A stretch of 64,000 bases of DNA from an uncultured Lachnospiraceae bacterium (GCA_910585825.1 CAJUEY010000008.1:25501-89500), one strand, 5' to 3'; counted from the first letter of the stretch, positions 25,121 through 34,715 are shown. Made by a program: numbers and translations. Notes: generated from the letters alone by a model not told the origin.

Positions 25121-26977
25121 CTATTTTCCAATGATAATACAGACACTCTGTGCCTCTAATATATAACTTGTTTCTTTTAACTCTTCCGGCTCTGCCAAAA
25201 ATGTCTGTTTCAGCGCTGTATCCATACAAAGATACCATTTGCGTTTTCCGGGTTTTGCCGGAATTGCAAGTTTTTTGTGCAAATCAGAAAAGTTAAATCC
25301 AATATAAACATCTTCTTTTTCTCCCGCATATCTGCCGCAGTAGAGAATTCCAAGAGAACCCCGGTCAAAAATTCCCGGCGTAATCCAGGCTGCCTCTTCA
25401 TGATATGACAGATCCGGGCAGCCGCAGGATTTTGTATCTGCAAGCTGCATAGGCTGTTCCATACGGAGAATCTCATGCTCTTTCCGGAACGCAGCCAGTT
25501 TCTTGATGTATTTTAGAAATTCCTTTGCCTGACCTGTGGAATTCCAGTCCTTCCAGCCAATCTCATTGTCCTGGCAATAGGCATTATTATTTCCTTTCTG
25601 GGAATTGCAGTCCTCGTCTCCCGACATCAGCATAGGGACTCCCTGGGCTAAAAACAGCATGGCGGCCATATTTTTCATACGGCGGATACGAATCTTCTGG
25701 ACATTTCTGCTGGTAGTCTCTCCCTCAACGCCGCAGTTAATGCTGCAGTTCCATACCGGACCATCCATATTGTTTTCTTCGTTTGCTTCATTGTGTTTCT
25801 GCCCGTAAGAAAACAGATCCCTTAAAGTAAAACCGTTATTGTCGGCAAAATAATTTACATATCCCAGTTTTGCATTCTGCTTTCGCATCTGATCCGCCAG
25901 TTCCCTGACGCTGCCATTTACACCGCTGGCCAGTTTCCGGCTGGGATAAAGAAATTCATCCGTATAAAGAAAAGCCCTGGGATATTCTTTTTCTACATCC
26001 GGTATCATCTCTTCCGTAATCCCTTTGTAAAAAATCTTGACTCTTCCCAGATAAGGATTTTCCAGCAAAAGTTCTATGGGAATGTCATCTCCCTGTAAAT
26101 GAAAGCCGTCTACATGATATTCCTGTACCCAGTACTTTAACACTTCAAGAATCATTTCTTTTGGCATCGGTTTGGGAAAATCCATTTCTAAAATGCACTC
26201 CATCCCTCTTTTGTGCATGGAGAGAATACATTCCTTTAATTCTGCATCCGGCATTTCGCCGGCAGCATAAGACGCCTTGGGTGCAAAATACATTCCTTCT
26301 CCATATCCCCAGTAATTAATCTTGTAAGAAAGCTTCTTTTTCGGCTTTTGGATTTTGTCGCCTTTTTTGGATTTCCACCTGGTATATTCCGGAAGTTCTT
26401 TTGCCTCCCGATATATGATTTCTTCAAATTCATAGACCGGCATCAGTTCTATGGAAGTGACGCCCAAAGACTGCAGATAAGAAAGCTTTTTCGTCAATCC
26501 CCGAAAAGTTCCTCTGTCTTTGATCCTCTCCGGGAGACCCTTTGTAAATCCTCTGACATGAAGTTTATAAATCACCATATCTTTCCGGGGTATATCTACT
26601 TCGCACTCCCCTCTCCACAAAAAACGGTTCTTCTCATAACGGCACCGCAGCGTCTGTTCCTGACTTCTGCCTGTATCCGCCCACTTCTCTCTCCCTACAA
26701 TTCTTCTTGCATAAGGATCTGTTATGGTCTCGCCATCTATCCGAAAATTATAATCGTATTCTGCCGGATCTAACCCTTCTATTTGAACAGCTCTAAGATT
26801 CCCCTTGGAAAACTCTTTCGGCACAGAAATCTCTTCCATGCATTCTGTATGATTTCTTTCGTAAATTAATATATCAAAATCGGACTCTTTTCTGCAGACC
26901 ATACAAAAATTCATCCCTGTTTTTCCTCTGACTGCTCCTAAATGGGAAAAATCGCCCTTTTTCATCTTAAATTTCAT
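25121..26977 (-). CDS. GlgX/pullulanase-like GH13 protein, probably without catalytic activity
   Basis: About 618 residues. An N-terminal CBM48-like domain (about 10-110) is followed by a GH13 barrel clearly related to glycogen-debranching GlgX/isoamylases (NCGVEGETTSRNVQKIRIRR, then LAQGVPMLMSGDEDCNSQKG and NNAYCQDNEIGWKDW). The four catalytic blocks are altered. Region I reads MDFPKPMPKE instead of DVVYNH. Region II is DGFHLQ instead of DGFRFD, so the nucleophile Asp is Gln (about residue 294). Region III is YTDEFLYP. Region IV is ADNNGFTL instead of AHDGFTL. It may bind glycogen or regulate enzymes instead of hydrolysing glucan. The ATG at 26977 has AAGGTGA upstream; the frame itself opens at an earlier GTG. 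Confidence 0.85.
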   Translation of the reverse strand: MKFKMKKGDFSHLGAVRGKTGMNFCMVCRKESDFDILIYERNHTECMEEISVPKEFSKGNLRAVQIEGLDPAEYDYNFRIDGETITDPYARRIVGREKWADTGRSQEQTLRCRYEKNRFLWRGECEVDIPRKDMVIYKLHVRGFTKGLPERIKDRGTFRGLTKKLSYLQSLGVTSIELMPVYEFEEIIYREAKELPEYTRWKSKKGDKIQKPKKKLSYKINYWGYGEGMYFAPKASYAAGEMPDAELKECILSMHKRGMECILEMDFPKPMPKEMILEVLKYWVQEYHVDGFHLQGDDIPIELLLENPYLGRVKIFYKGITEEMIPDVEKEYPRAFLYTDEFLYPSRKLASGVNGSVRELADQMRKQNAKLGYVNYFADNNGFTLRDLFSYGQKHNEANEENNMDGPVWNCSINCGVEGETTSRNVQKIRIRRMKNMAAMLFLAQGVPMLMSGDEDCNSQKGNNNAYCQDNEIGWKDWNSTGQAKEFLKYIKKLAAFRKEHEILRMEQPMQLADTKSCGCPDLSYHEEAAWITPGIFDRGSLGILYCGRYAGEKEDVYIGFNFSDLHKKLAIPAKPGKRKWYLCMDTALKQTFLAEPEELKETSYILEAQSVCIIIGK

Positions 26978-27068
26978 GTTCTTTATCACCTTTTCATCCT
27001 AAACTCAGCAAGTACATTTTTCATTATAACATTTTATTGACTCATTTGTATATCTTTTTCTGAACATA

Positions 27069-27097
27069 TTGCATATTTATCTGAATTATTATATAAT
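27069..27097 (+). promoter_or_regulatory. Promoter of the DUF1292 gene
   Basis: TTGCAT (27069-27074) and TATAAT (27092-27097) with a 17-base spacer, about 70 bases before the ATG. An AGGAGG site lies just before the start. On the other strand a TATAAT for the GH13-like gene lies at about 27027-27032, with a poor -35 match. Confidence 0.7.
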
Positions 27098-27166
27098 CTG
27101 TATAATTGTACGCAACAATAAAGCCAAAAGCTGATAGCTGGATTTATACACAGTCAGGAGGTTATT

Positions 27167-27487
27167 ATGAACGATCAGAATAAGAATAACAATGCTCTGC
27201 CGGATGATGAAGATATTTGCGTCACATTGGAAATGGATGACGGAACCATGGCAGAATGTGAAATTTTAACTATTTTTGAAGTAAACAGCCAGGATTATAT
27301 CGCCCTTCTCCCTTTGGATGAAAAAGGCGCCCCCAACGAAGAAGGCACCATATACCTCTATCGTTATCAGGAAGACGAAGAGGGCAGCCCTTCTTTGGAA
27401 AACATCATGGACGATGAAGAATATGAGGCTGTGGAAGAACGATTTGACGAACTTTTAGACGAGGCTGAATTTGAAGACCAGCTATGA
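27167..27487 (+). CDS. DUF1292 family acidic protein
   Basis: 106 residues, strongly acidic, with the DUF1292 core VTLEMDDGTMAECEILTIFE, then VNSQDYIALLPLDE and IYLYRYQEDEEGSPSLENIM. Members are small, common in Clostridia, and of unknown function. It is the only plus-strand gene between codY and the SPFH gene. It is transcribed from its own promoter and converges on the UvrD helicase gene, whose stop is 17 bases away. Confidence 0.88.
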   Translation: MNDQNKNNNALPDDEDICVTLEMDDGTMAECEILTIFEVNSQDYIALLPLDEKGAPNEEGTIYLYRYQEDEEGSPSLENIMDDEEYEAVEERFDELLDEAEFEDQL

Positions 27488-27504
27488 AACCGAAGGCTGA
27501 ACCG

Positions 27505-29334
27505 TTATGACTGTTCTGTTCCTTCTGCCAGAAATCTGGAAATTTCTTTTTCATGATTTCCAATCTTTTTGGCTGCATACAAATGCAGCTCTTCTTTCGC
27601 GCGGGTAACACCCACATAGAACATTCTCCGTTCTTCCTCCAAATCTGCCGGAAGAACGGCTTTTTTGTATGGAGTAACCCCTTCATTGACATCTATAATA
27701 TGCACTACGTCGAATTCCAGCCCTTTTGCACTGTGAAAAGTGGCCAGCGTTACGGCATTCTCTTCTTTTTTCTTTTTGCCGTAAACTTCTTTTAATTCCT
27801 CTTTGTACCGTTCGATATGCAGAAACCATTCTTCAAAAGAAGAGTACCGGGTACTGCTTTCCTGAAGGGAGTCCAATACTTCAAACAGACCTTCTTCTTC
27901 CATGCTCCGCTCTCTGGCATATTCTTTTAAAAACGAATCATATCCGATCGCCTTTCTGATGTAGTTGACAGCGGCAAAAGGCCGCATCTTTCCTATCATC
28001 TGTATATCTTCCCACAGCTTTTCAATGCGCCGTTCTACCCAGGGCTGCATAGAATAAAAAGCCTGCCAGCGGCTAAATTCCACACTCTCCTCTTCCAGAC
28101 TCTCTCTGCTGATATACCGTTTCGGACGATTCATAATCATCAGAAAATCTCTGCGCTTACGGCTCCCCATGGCAATCCTGATATAAGCAAAAATATCTTT
28201 AGCAATCCAGTGCTCATACAAATCAGGCACGCTGTCTCTGGCTGTAAAGGGAATATTGTATTCCATAAGCTGTTCCATTAACATTCTGGCCTGTGTATTG
28301 GTGCGAAACAGCACTGCTATACCGGAATAAGGCGCTGCTGCATTTCGGATGTTTTCCACCACTTTTCCATATTCCTCCCGCTGCGTTTCAAACACTTCCG
28401 ACGTAATCGAATGTTCTTTTTCTTTTGCCGCCTGTATTTTCTTTTGAAAACGTTCTTTGTTATGTCCGATGATGCGGGAAGCAAACTCCACCACGTCTTT
28501 GGGGCACCTGTAGTTATAGGATAGATTTACAATCTCTGCATCCGGATAGTCCTTTGTCACATGAAACATGATTTCCGGCCTTGCACCCCGAAACCGGTAC
28601 ACCGACTGATCGTCGTCTCCTACCACAAAAAGATTTTTCTCTTTTTCTGCAAGCATTTTTACAATATCATACTGAATCTGATTGACATCCTGAAATTCGT
28701 CAATCAATATGTAACGGTATTTCTTCTGCCATGCCAAAAGGATATCTTTCCGCTGGGAAAACAATTCATAGGTGTACACCAGCATATCGTCAAAATCAAT
28801 TTTTCGATGCCGTTTCAAAAACCCATGATATTCTTGATAAATCTCTTCAAACGTCTCTTTGGCGCAGTGAATGGGGTAATAATTTGCAAGGGCTATCCTG
28901 CTGTTTTTGACTAAACTGATCTCTGCGAGAAGATTCTGCACAAACTCTGCCTCGTTGTCACAATCCAGCCTCATGGAGCGCAGCATTTCCTGCATCAGCT
29001 GTGTACGTTCTTCTTCCCGTATAATATTAGAAACTTCAAAGTGATATGCGTGTTTTAAGATCATAAAAAAGACTGCGTGGAAGGTTCCAAAGGTTACTCT
29101 TCTTCCTTCCGCCGGCATCAGAGAAAGAAATCGTTCTTTCATTTCATTTGCCGCTGCTTTGGTAAAGGTAATCACCAATATATTCGATGGATCTATATTG
29201 GCATATTGGATTAAATTGGCAATTCGCCTGGTAATTACCAGCGTCTTGCCGGAACCGGGTCCGGCAAGCGCCAGCATTGGACCTCTTTGATGCATAACAG
29301 CCTGCATCTGAGCATCATTTAAATTTTGATTCAT
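27505..29334 (-). CDS. UvrD/PcrA-like ATP-dependent DNA helicase (short form)
   Basis: 609 residues, superfamily 1A. The helicase motifs are all present: AGPGSGKTLVITRRI (Walker A), DEFQDVNQIQYDIV (Walker B), VVGDDDQSVYRFRGA, NLSYNYRCP, TFHSAKGLEFDVVHIIDVNE and FYVGVTRAKEEL. The protein stops soon after motif VI and lacks the C-terminal extension of PcrA (usually about 730 residues). It is probably a short UvrD paralogue used in repair. It overlaps gltX by four bases (ATGA), so translation is coupled. Confidence 0.92.
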   Translation of the reverse strand: MNQNLNDAQMQAVMHQRGPMLALAGPGSGKTLVITRRIANLIQYANIDPSNILVITFTKAAANEMKERFLSLMPAEGRRVTFGTFHAVFFMILKHAYHFEVSNIIREEERTQLMQEMLRSMRLDCDNEAEFVQNLLAEISLVKNSRIALANYYPIHCAKETFEEIYQEYHGFLKRHRKIDFDDMLVYTYELFSQRKDILLAWQKKYRYILIDEFQDVNQIQYDIVKMLAEKEKNLFVVGDDDQSVYRFRGARPEIMFHVTKDYPDAEIVNLSYNYRCPKDVVEFASRIIGHNKERFQKKIQAAKEKEHSITSEVFETQREEYGKVVENIRNAAAPYSGIAVLFRTNTQARMLMEQLMEYNIPFTARDSVPDLYEHWIAKDIFAYIRIAMGSRKRRDFLMIMNRPKRYISRESLEEESVEFSRWQAFYSMQPWVERRIEKLWEDIQMIGKMRPFAAVNYIRKAIGYDSFLKEYARERSMEEEGLFEVLDSLQESSTRYSSFEEWFLHIERYKEELKEVYGKKKKEENAVTLATFHSAKGLEFDVVHIIDVNEGVTPYKKAVLPADLEEERRMFYVGVTRAKEELHLYAAKKIGNHEKEISRFLAEGTEQS

Positions 29335-30788
29335 AGACTTGTTTTTAATTTCTCAATTCCTTTGTGAATTCTTGACAACGATTCTTCTTTGCCCAGGATT
29401 TCCATAATCTCCGTTGCGCCTCCCGGCGTCATCTGTTTGCCGGAAACCGCGGTGCGAATGGGCCAGAGTACATAGCCGTTCTTATAGCCCTTTTCTTTTA
29501 CAAAAGAAGAAATTTTCTCATATAATGCATCGTTGCTGTAATCCTGCTGTTCCTCTAAGATCGGAAGAATTTCGTTTAAAACGGCAAGGGAGGTTTCCGG
29601 ATTCGTCTTCATCTTCTTGTGGGTATACATTGCGGAGTCATATTCCGGAAGTTCTTCAAAGAAATCAATATGATCGGCAATATCAGGAAAAATCTCTATT
29701 CTTGTCTGAACTAATCCGGCAATTTTTCTAAGGTCACAATCGCGATGAACTACCTGTTTGATATAAGGCTCCGCCATTTCATAGAAACTTTCAAAATCCA
29801 TGGCTTTCATATATTCCCCATTCATCCATTTTAATTTTGTGATATCAAAAACCGCCGGTGATTTGCTCATATGATGATAGTCAAATGCTTCTATCAGCTC
29901 TTTCAAACTGAAAATTTCTCTGTTATCCGATGGACTCCAGCCTAACAACGCCACAAAATTCACAACGGCATCTGACAAAAATCCCTGCTCCAACAAATCT
30001 TCATAAGAAGAATGTCCGCTCCGCTTGCTGAGTTTCTGATGCTCTTCATTGGTGATCAAAGGACAGTGCACATACACCGGAACTTCCCAGCCGAAAGCCT
30101 CGTAAAGACGGTTGTATTTCGGCGAAGAAGACAGATATTCATTGCCTCTGACAATATGGGTAATTCCCATTAAATGATCGTCTACTACATTAGCAAAATT
30201 ATATGTGGGATATCCGTCGGATTTGATCAGGATCATATCGTCTAATTCTGCATTGTCCACTTCAATCCTGCCATAAATCTCATCTTCAAATACCGTCGTG
30301 CCAGTTCTAGGATTGTTCTGTCGAATCACATAAGGTACACCGGCCGCCAGATTTTCTTCGATTTCTTCCCGGCTCAGGTTCAAACAGCGCTTGTCATAAA
30401 TGACGATTTCTTTGCCCGCCACCGTTTCTTTCAAACTTTCCAGGCGTTCTTTATCACAAAAACAATAATATGCTTCTCCCTTTTCAATCAGTTGTCTGGC
30501 ATATTCCAGATAAATGCCCTTTTCCTGACGCTCACTCTGTACATAAGGTCCGACGCCTCCGTCTCTGTCCGGTCCTTCATCATGAATAAGCCCGGTTTTT
30601 TCCATTGTCCGGTAAATAATGTCAAGGGCTTCCGGCACAAAACGTTCCTGGTCCGTATCCTCTATTCTTAAAATAAAATCTCCACCCGCATGTTTTGCAA
30701 TCAAATATGCATATAATGCTGTTCTTAAATTGCCCACATGCATCCGTCCCGTAGGACTTGGTGCAAATCTCGTTCTTACTTTGCTCAT
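29331..30788 (-). CDS. gltX: Glutamyl-tRNA synthetase
   Basis: 485 residues, class I. The HIGH motif region is RFAPSPTGRMHVGNLRTALY at the N-terminus. The KMSKS-like loop is QKLSKRSGHSSYEDL. The charging core includes GGDFILRIEDTDQERFVPEA. It attaches glutamate to tRNA-Glu, and possibly to tRNA-Gln in an organism that uses GatCAB; that cannot be told here. It is followed by the coupled UvrD-like gene. The start is close to the end of the upstream secreted-protein gene. Confidence 0.97.
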   Translation of the reverse strand: MSKVRTRFAPSPTGRMHVGNLRTALYAYLIAKHAGGDFILRIEDTDQERFVPEALDIIYRTMEKTGLIHDEGPDRDGGVGPYVQSERQEKGIYLEYARQLIEKGEAYYCFCDKERLESLKETVAGKEIVIYDKRCLNLSREEIEENLAAGVPYVIRQNNPRTGTTVFEDEIYGRIEVDNAELDDMILIKSDGYPTYNFANVVDDHLMGITHIVRGNEYLSSSPKYNRLYEAFGWEVPVYVHCPLITNEEHQKLSKRSGHSSYEDLLEQGFLSDAVVNFVALLGWSPSDNREIFSLKELIEAFDYHHMSKSPAVFDITKLKWMNGEYMKAMDFESFYEMAEPYIKQVVHRDCDLRKIAGLVQTRIEIFPDIADHIDFFEELPEYDSAMYTHKKMKTNPETSLAVLNEILPILEEQQDYSNDALYEKISSFVKEKGYKNGYVLWPIRTAVSGKQMTPGGATEIMEILGKEESLSRIHKGIEKLKTSL

Positions 30789-30835
30789 CTGTCTCCTCCG
30801 TCTCTGTATTTATTTGTGTACCTGATGCCGGGGTT

Positions 30836-31624
30836 TTAGTTGACAGGTTTACGGTAGAGATAATAATATCTCACAGAAATTTCTTTGGTGTTTTTATTCA
30901 TATATTCTACTCTGAAACTTGTCTCCGCATAAAATCCGGTAGACATATAATAATACCAATAGCTTGGATCATAAGTACTTTTATAATCATGTTCATATTT
31001 ATATGCATAGGAAGAGAGTGCAACCTTAGAATTGTTCTTAATGGGTCTCTCTACCCACTTTCCACTTGCGTCATAATATCTCATGATAATGGAATTTAAT
31101 TTATAGCCCTTTTGCATTGTCACTTTGAATTTGCCGCTCTTTTTGTTTGTCATCGTACCGAAAATATCTTGTTTGCCCGCAAACGTTACTTTCTTGAGAG
31201 CCGGATGATAATATTCCAAATTCATTTCTTTTGCCGTCACCTGAACCGTATGCTTGCTTACTTTTTTGCCCTGGGCATTGCATACCTGAAATGTCACTTT
31301 ATATTTGCCCGGCTTCTGCGCATACAGACGAAGGGTCGCATAACCGTATGGATGCTCTGTATTGGTATACAGTGAATCATGATAATACTGATATGTCTGT
31401 TTAACATACAGATTCTTGCTGTTGGATTTGATTTTTGTCACTTTCGCATCGCCCAGTGAATAATCGATGTTAATATCTGTTTCATAAGTAGAACCTACAG
31501 GAATCGTAATTTTCTTAGGATTCACAGATGCTTTTGCAAATGCCTGTGTATTAGGAACGGCCATTACTGCAGCTGCCATGCATACTGCCAATGCAATACC
31601 GGTAAATTTTTTCCAGATTTTCAT
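30836..31624 (-). CDS. Secreted protein of unknown function, paralogue A
   Basis: 262 residues from the ATG at 31624, which follows AAAGGAGG. The frame is open for 25 codons upstream, but that part overlaps the neighbour. A signal peptide (KKFTGIALAVCMAAAVMAVP, cut near AFAKA) precedes a first beta-rich, Ig-like domain (VTFQVCNAQGKKVSKHTVQV) and a second domain with GKFKVTMQKGYKLNSIIMRY. The second half aligns with the next gene upstream (KVKMTKGYSVKAIEVTTYDK), so the two are tandem duplicates. No enzyme motif, anchor or repeat was recognised. Confidence 0.8.
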   Translation of the reverse strand: MKIWKKFTGIALAVCMAAAVMAVPNTQAFAKASVNPKKITIPVGSTYETDINIDYSLGDAKVTKIKSNSKNLYVKQTYQYYHDSLYTNTEHPYGYATLRLYAQKPGKYKVTFQVCNAQGKKVSKHTVQVTAKEMNLEYYHPALKKVTFAGKQDIFGTMTNKKSGKFKVTMQKGYKLNSIIMRYYDASGKWVERPIKNNSKVALSSYAYKYEHDYKSTYDPSYWYYYMSTGFYAETSFRVEYMNKNTKEISVRYYYLYRKPVN

Positions 31625-31659
31625 ATTTTTTTCCTCCTTTTTTGGACGCTTTACAGCTG

Positions 31660-32412
31660 CTAATTTTTCTTGGCCAGACGATGAACCGAGGTATACCATG
31701 AGCCTTCTTCATTTGTATATTTATCTATATAGATAACACGAATGTCTGTATCTGCAAACAAGTCTCCATACCAATACTCATATCCCGGCCCATTGTTAGA
31801 GCTGACATATTTCGATCTGTATTGTCCGAGCTTTATTTTTTTACCGTTCTTGACTATTTTTGCGACGCCGTTGCCGCTTTTATCATAGGTCGTTACTTCT
31901 ATGGCTTTGACGCTGTAACCTTTTGTCATCTTCACTTTGATTTTGCCCCCTGCTTTTGGGAAAACCCTGGTTCCAAATACAGGATTCACTGCATCATAAA
32001 CGGATTTTCCGCCAATCGTCACCTTCTTAACTGCAGGTTCCAGTGTTGCAAACACTTGAACTACATGATGCCTTCTCACCCTGTTATTCCTGTCAACTAC
32101 GTCGAAACTTACTTTGTACTTGCCTTTTTTCTTCGCATACATAGAAATTGTTGCGTGACCCGTATCACTACTGTCGGCATCCACATAGGTGGTCCGCACA
32201 ATCAGATTCTTCTTAGATGAAGATTTTAAGTTGGCAATTTTGTAATCTCCTGCAGCCAGATTCACCTGAAAAGAATCCTGTGACAACACCATAGCATGCG
32301 CTTTTACAGGCGCTGTAGATGCCTCTGCCTGTACGTCGGAAACCAGCATCAAAGATGCAATCATACCAATTGCCAGCATACAGCAAACAACTTTTCTCGT
32401 TACTTTTTTCAT
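31660..32412 (-). CDS. Secreted protein of unknown function, paralogue B
   Basis: 250 residues. A signal peptide (VVCCMLAIGMIASLMLVSDV, cut near VQAEA) is followed by two beta-rich domains. The first contains YKIANLKSSSKKNLIVRTTY and KKKGKYKVSFDVVDRNNRVR. The second contains PKAGGKIKVKMTKGYSVKAI. It shares layout and motifs with paralogue A. It has its own promoter 66 bases upstream and an AGGAGG site. The role is unknown; the pair could be cell-surface or matrix proteins. Confidence 0.8.
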   Translation of the reverse strand: MKKVTRKVVCCMLAIGMIASLMLVSDVQAEASTAPVKAHAMVLSQDSFQVNLAAGDYKIANLKSSSKKNLIVRTTYVDADSSDTGHATISMYAKKKGKYKVSFDVVDRNNRVRRHHVVQVFATLEPAVKKVTIGGKSVYDAVNPVFGTRVFPKAGGKIKVKMTKGYSVKAIEVTTYDKSGNGVAKIVKNGKKIKLGQYRSKYVSSNNGPGYEYWYGDLFADTDIRVIYIDKYTNEEGSWYTSVHRLAKKN

Positions 32413-32477
32413 TACTCTTTCCTCCTGTAATTATAATTTTATGTCAGAACTTTTTCCAGTTCCTTCAACGTTTTCCA

Positions 32478-32506
32478 TTATACTCCTGTCGGTTCACAAT
32501 TACAAC
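32478..32506 (-). promoter_or_regulatory. Promoter of the secreted-protein pair
   Basis: Minus strand: TTGTAA (32501-32506) and TATAAT (32478-32483), with a 17-base spacer. It lies between the ABC transporter stop and the start of paralogue B. Confidence 0.65.
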
Positions 32507-32518
32507 ATTTTTCATTCA

Positions 32519-34267
32519 TCAGCCTTCATTGAGAGACAATCTATGCATATGATACAGTTTTTCATAAATTCCGCCTTTTGCCAACAGCTCCTTATGACTG
32601 CCCTCCTCTGCAATCCCTTCTTCCGTCAGCACCAGAATCCTCTTCGCATTCTGAATCGTCGTCAGTCTATGGGCAATGACAAAAGTCGTTCTGTTCTTCG
32701 CCAGCCTCTCCAGAGAATCCTGCACCACCTTTTCACTTTCGTTGTCAAGGGCAGAAGTCGCCTCATCAAAAATCAGAATCGGCGGATTTTTCAAAAACAC
32801 CCTTGCAATGGAAATTCTCTGTTTCTGACCGCCGGAAAGCTTAATGCCGCGCTGCCCAATATCGGTTTCATAGCCATTGGGCAAAGACATAATAAACGCA
32901 TGGGCATTGGCATTTTTCGCAGCCTGAATGACCTCTTCTCTTGTGGCGTTCGGCCTTCCGTAACGGATATTGTCATATACTGTTCCCACAAAAAGATACA
33001 CATCCTGCTGTACAATGCCGATATGATCCCTCAGGCTCTTAATCTGCAAATTGCGGATATCCCTGCCATCCACTCTGACTGCGCCGCCGGTCACATCATA
33101 AAATCTGGGAATCAGGCTGCAGAGGGTGCTTTTTCCCGCGCCGGAAGAACCCACAAGAGCCACATACTCTCCGGCATCCACATGAAGATGAATATGACTT
33201 AACACAGTTTCGCTGTCTTCCTCATAGCGGAAAGACACATTGTCAAAATCAATCATTCCCTTTACGTTTGACAGTTCTTCTGCATCCTCCTCATCTGCAA
33301 TATCCGGCTCTATCGCCATAATCTCTAAAAAACGCTCAAATCCCGTGTAGCCGTTCTGGAACTGCTCCGTAAAATCGATCAGTGTTTTGATTGGCTCCGT
33401 CAGAACATTGATATAAAGCAAAAAGGTAATCAGATCTGTCACTTCGATTCTGTCGGCCGAAATAAAAATTGCCCCCGCCGCCAACACAACAATGGTAATC
33501 AGCAGTGAAAAAGAACTTAAGCCGGCATGATAGCCGCCCATATAAAGATAACTGTTTTTTTTGGCATTTAAAAATCCCTGATTTCCTTTTTGAAACTTTT
33601 CTTTTTCCATTTCTTCATTGGCAAAAGATTTCACCACGCGGATTCCGGAAAGATTGTCTTCAATCTGACTGTTAATCTCTGCAATTTTCTCCCTGTTTCT
33701 GCGAAATGCCCGTTTCATTTTCCCATTAAAAAAATAAGCATAGACAAACATTACCGGAACCAGTGCAAAAGCCGCCAGGGTCAATACCGGACTGATGCAC
33801 ATCATAATCACAAAAGCGCCGCAGATTTTAATAATGGAAATCACGATATTCTCCGGCCCATGGTGCATCAATTCCGTAATATCAAACAGATCTGTCGTAA
33901 TCCGAGACATCAGGGCTCCGGTTTTCTGGTTATCATAAAATGCAAAAGACAGTTTCTGAAAATGTTCAAAAATCTCCCTGCGCATATCGTATTCTATTTT
34001 GGCCCCCATAACATGCCCATAATTGCTGATAAAATAATTACAGTAGCAGGAAACTGCCACCATTCCTACCATAATAAGCCCCAAAATCAATGTCTGGCGC
34101 AGCACTTCCTCTTTGTCCAGATAAATGATCGTAGAAGTAATATAACGGGCAATCAGGGGTATGGCAAGAGCGACTGCTGATGCCGTAATTGCAAAAAACA
34201 TATCCGCCGCAAAAATTCTCCGATATGGTTGATAATATGAAATCATCTTTTTTAAATTTTTATTCAT
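32519..34267 (-). CDS. ABC exporter, fused membrane and ATP-binding domains
   Basis: 582 residues. Six membrane segments lie in the first 320 residues. The nucleotide-binding domain has Walker A GSSGAGKSTL, signature LSGGQKQRISIARVFL and Walker B PPILIFDEATSALDNES, then the H-loop VIAHRLTTIQ. This is a type-IV half-transporter of the MsbA/multidrug class and would work as a homodimer. The substrate is not predictable. It follows the acylphosphatase gene by 14 bases, which suggests one transcript. Confidence 0.92.
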   Translation of the reverse strand: MNKNLKKMISYYQPYRRIFAADMFFAITASAVALAIPLIARYITSTIIYLDKEEVLRQTLILGLIMVGMVAVSCYCNYFISNYGHVMGAKIEYDMRREIFEHFQKLSFAFYDNQKTGALMSRITTDLFDITELMHHGPENIVISIIKICGAFVIMMCISPVLTLAAFALVPVMFVYAYFFNGKMKRAFRRNREKIAEINSQIEDNLSGIRVVKSFANEEMEKEKFQKGNQGFLNAKKNSYLYMGGYHAGLSSFSLLITIVVLAAGAIFISADRIEVTDLITFLLYINVLTEPIKTLIDFTEQFQNGYTGFERFLEIMAIEPDIADEEDAEELSNVKGMIDFDNVSFRYEEDSETVLSHIHLHVDAGEYVALVGSSGAGKSTLCSLIPRFYDVTGGAVRVDGRDIRNLQIKSLRDHIGIVQQDVYLFVGTVYDNIRYGRPNATREEVIQAAKNANAHAFIMSLPNGYETDIGQRGIKLSGGQKQRISIARVFLKNPPILIFDEATSALDNESEKVVQDSLERLAKNRTTFVIAHRLTTIQNAKRILVLTEEGIAEEGSHKELLAKGGIYEKLYHMHRLSLNEG

Positions 34268-34281
34268 CTTTGATCCTTCTT

Positions 34282-34560
34282 CTAATTCAACATTTTAAAA
34301 TCTTTTTCCGTCTTTTTCAGGGGAATATCTTCTGAATCGATTCCTTCGATCCGGATTGGCCTGCTTTGGTCTATGGCCCATACCAACGCATGAATCTTTT
34401 CTTCTTCTCCCTGCACCTCCATTTCAACAGTTCCGTTGTACAAATTCCTTACCCATCCGCTCAATCCAAGCCTTGACGCCTCATAATACGATCTGTAACG
34501 AAAGCCTACTCCCTGCACATTTCCATAAAAAATATAGTGTTTCCGAATTATTTTATTCAT
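34282..34560 (-). CDS. acyP: Acylphosphatase
   Basis: 92 residues from the ATG at 34560. The catalytic arginine lies in GNVQGVGFRYRSYY (R21) and the catalytic asparagine in LSGWVRNLYNGTV (N39). The rest fits the family, including VEMEVQGEEEKI. It hydrolyses acyl phosphates. The frame is open for 20 codons upstream, but the terminator of argS falls there, so the later ATG is preferred; the length then equals the family norm. The ABC exporter follows. Confidence 0.93.
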   Translation of the reverse strand: MNKIIRKHYIFYGNVQGVGFRYRSYYEASRLGLSGWVRNLYNGTVEMEVQGEEEKIHALVWAIDQSRPIRIEGIDSEDIPLKKTEKDFKMLN

Positions 34561-34608
34561 TTTCCCCGCTCCCAAAACATTTTTGTACAAAATCTCCATA
34601 CGACAAGA

Positions 34609-34649
34609 AAGATGCCTCAAAAGCAGCTTTTTACTGCCGCTCCTGAGAC
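34609..34649 (-). terminator. Terminator after argS
   Basis: Bases 34614-34627 pair with 34636-34649 in a 14-bp stem (with G-U pairs). On the minus strand it is followed by a T-rich stretch. It lies 67 bases past the argS stop and before acyP. Confidence 0.65.
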
Positions 34650-34715
34650 ACTTTCTTATTGACTCTGCCGTGTGCGCAAAGCCTCTGACTGAGTAGTTAC
34701 GCAGCCTTTTCTTTC

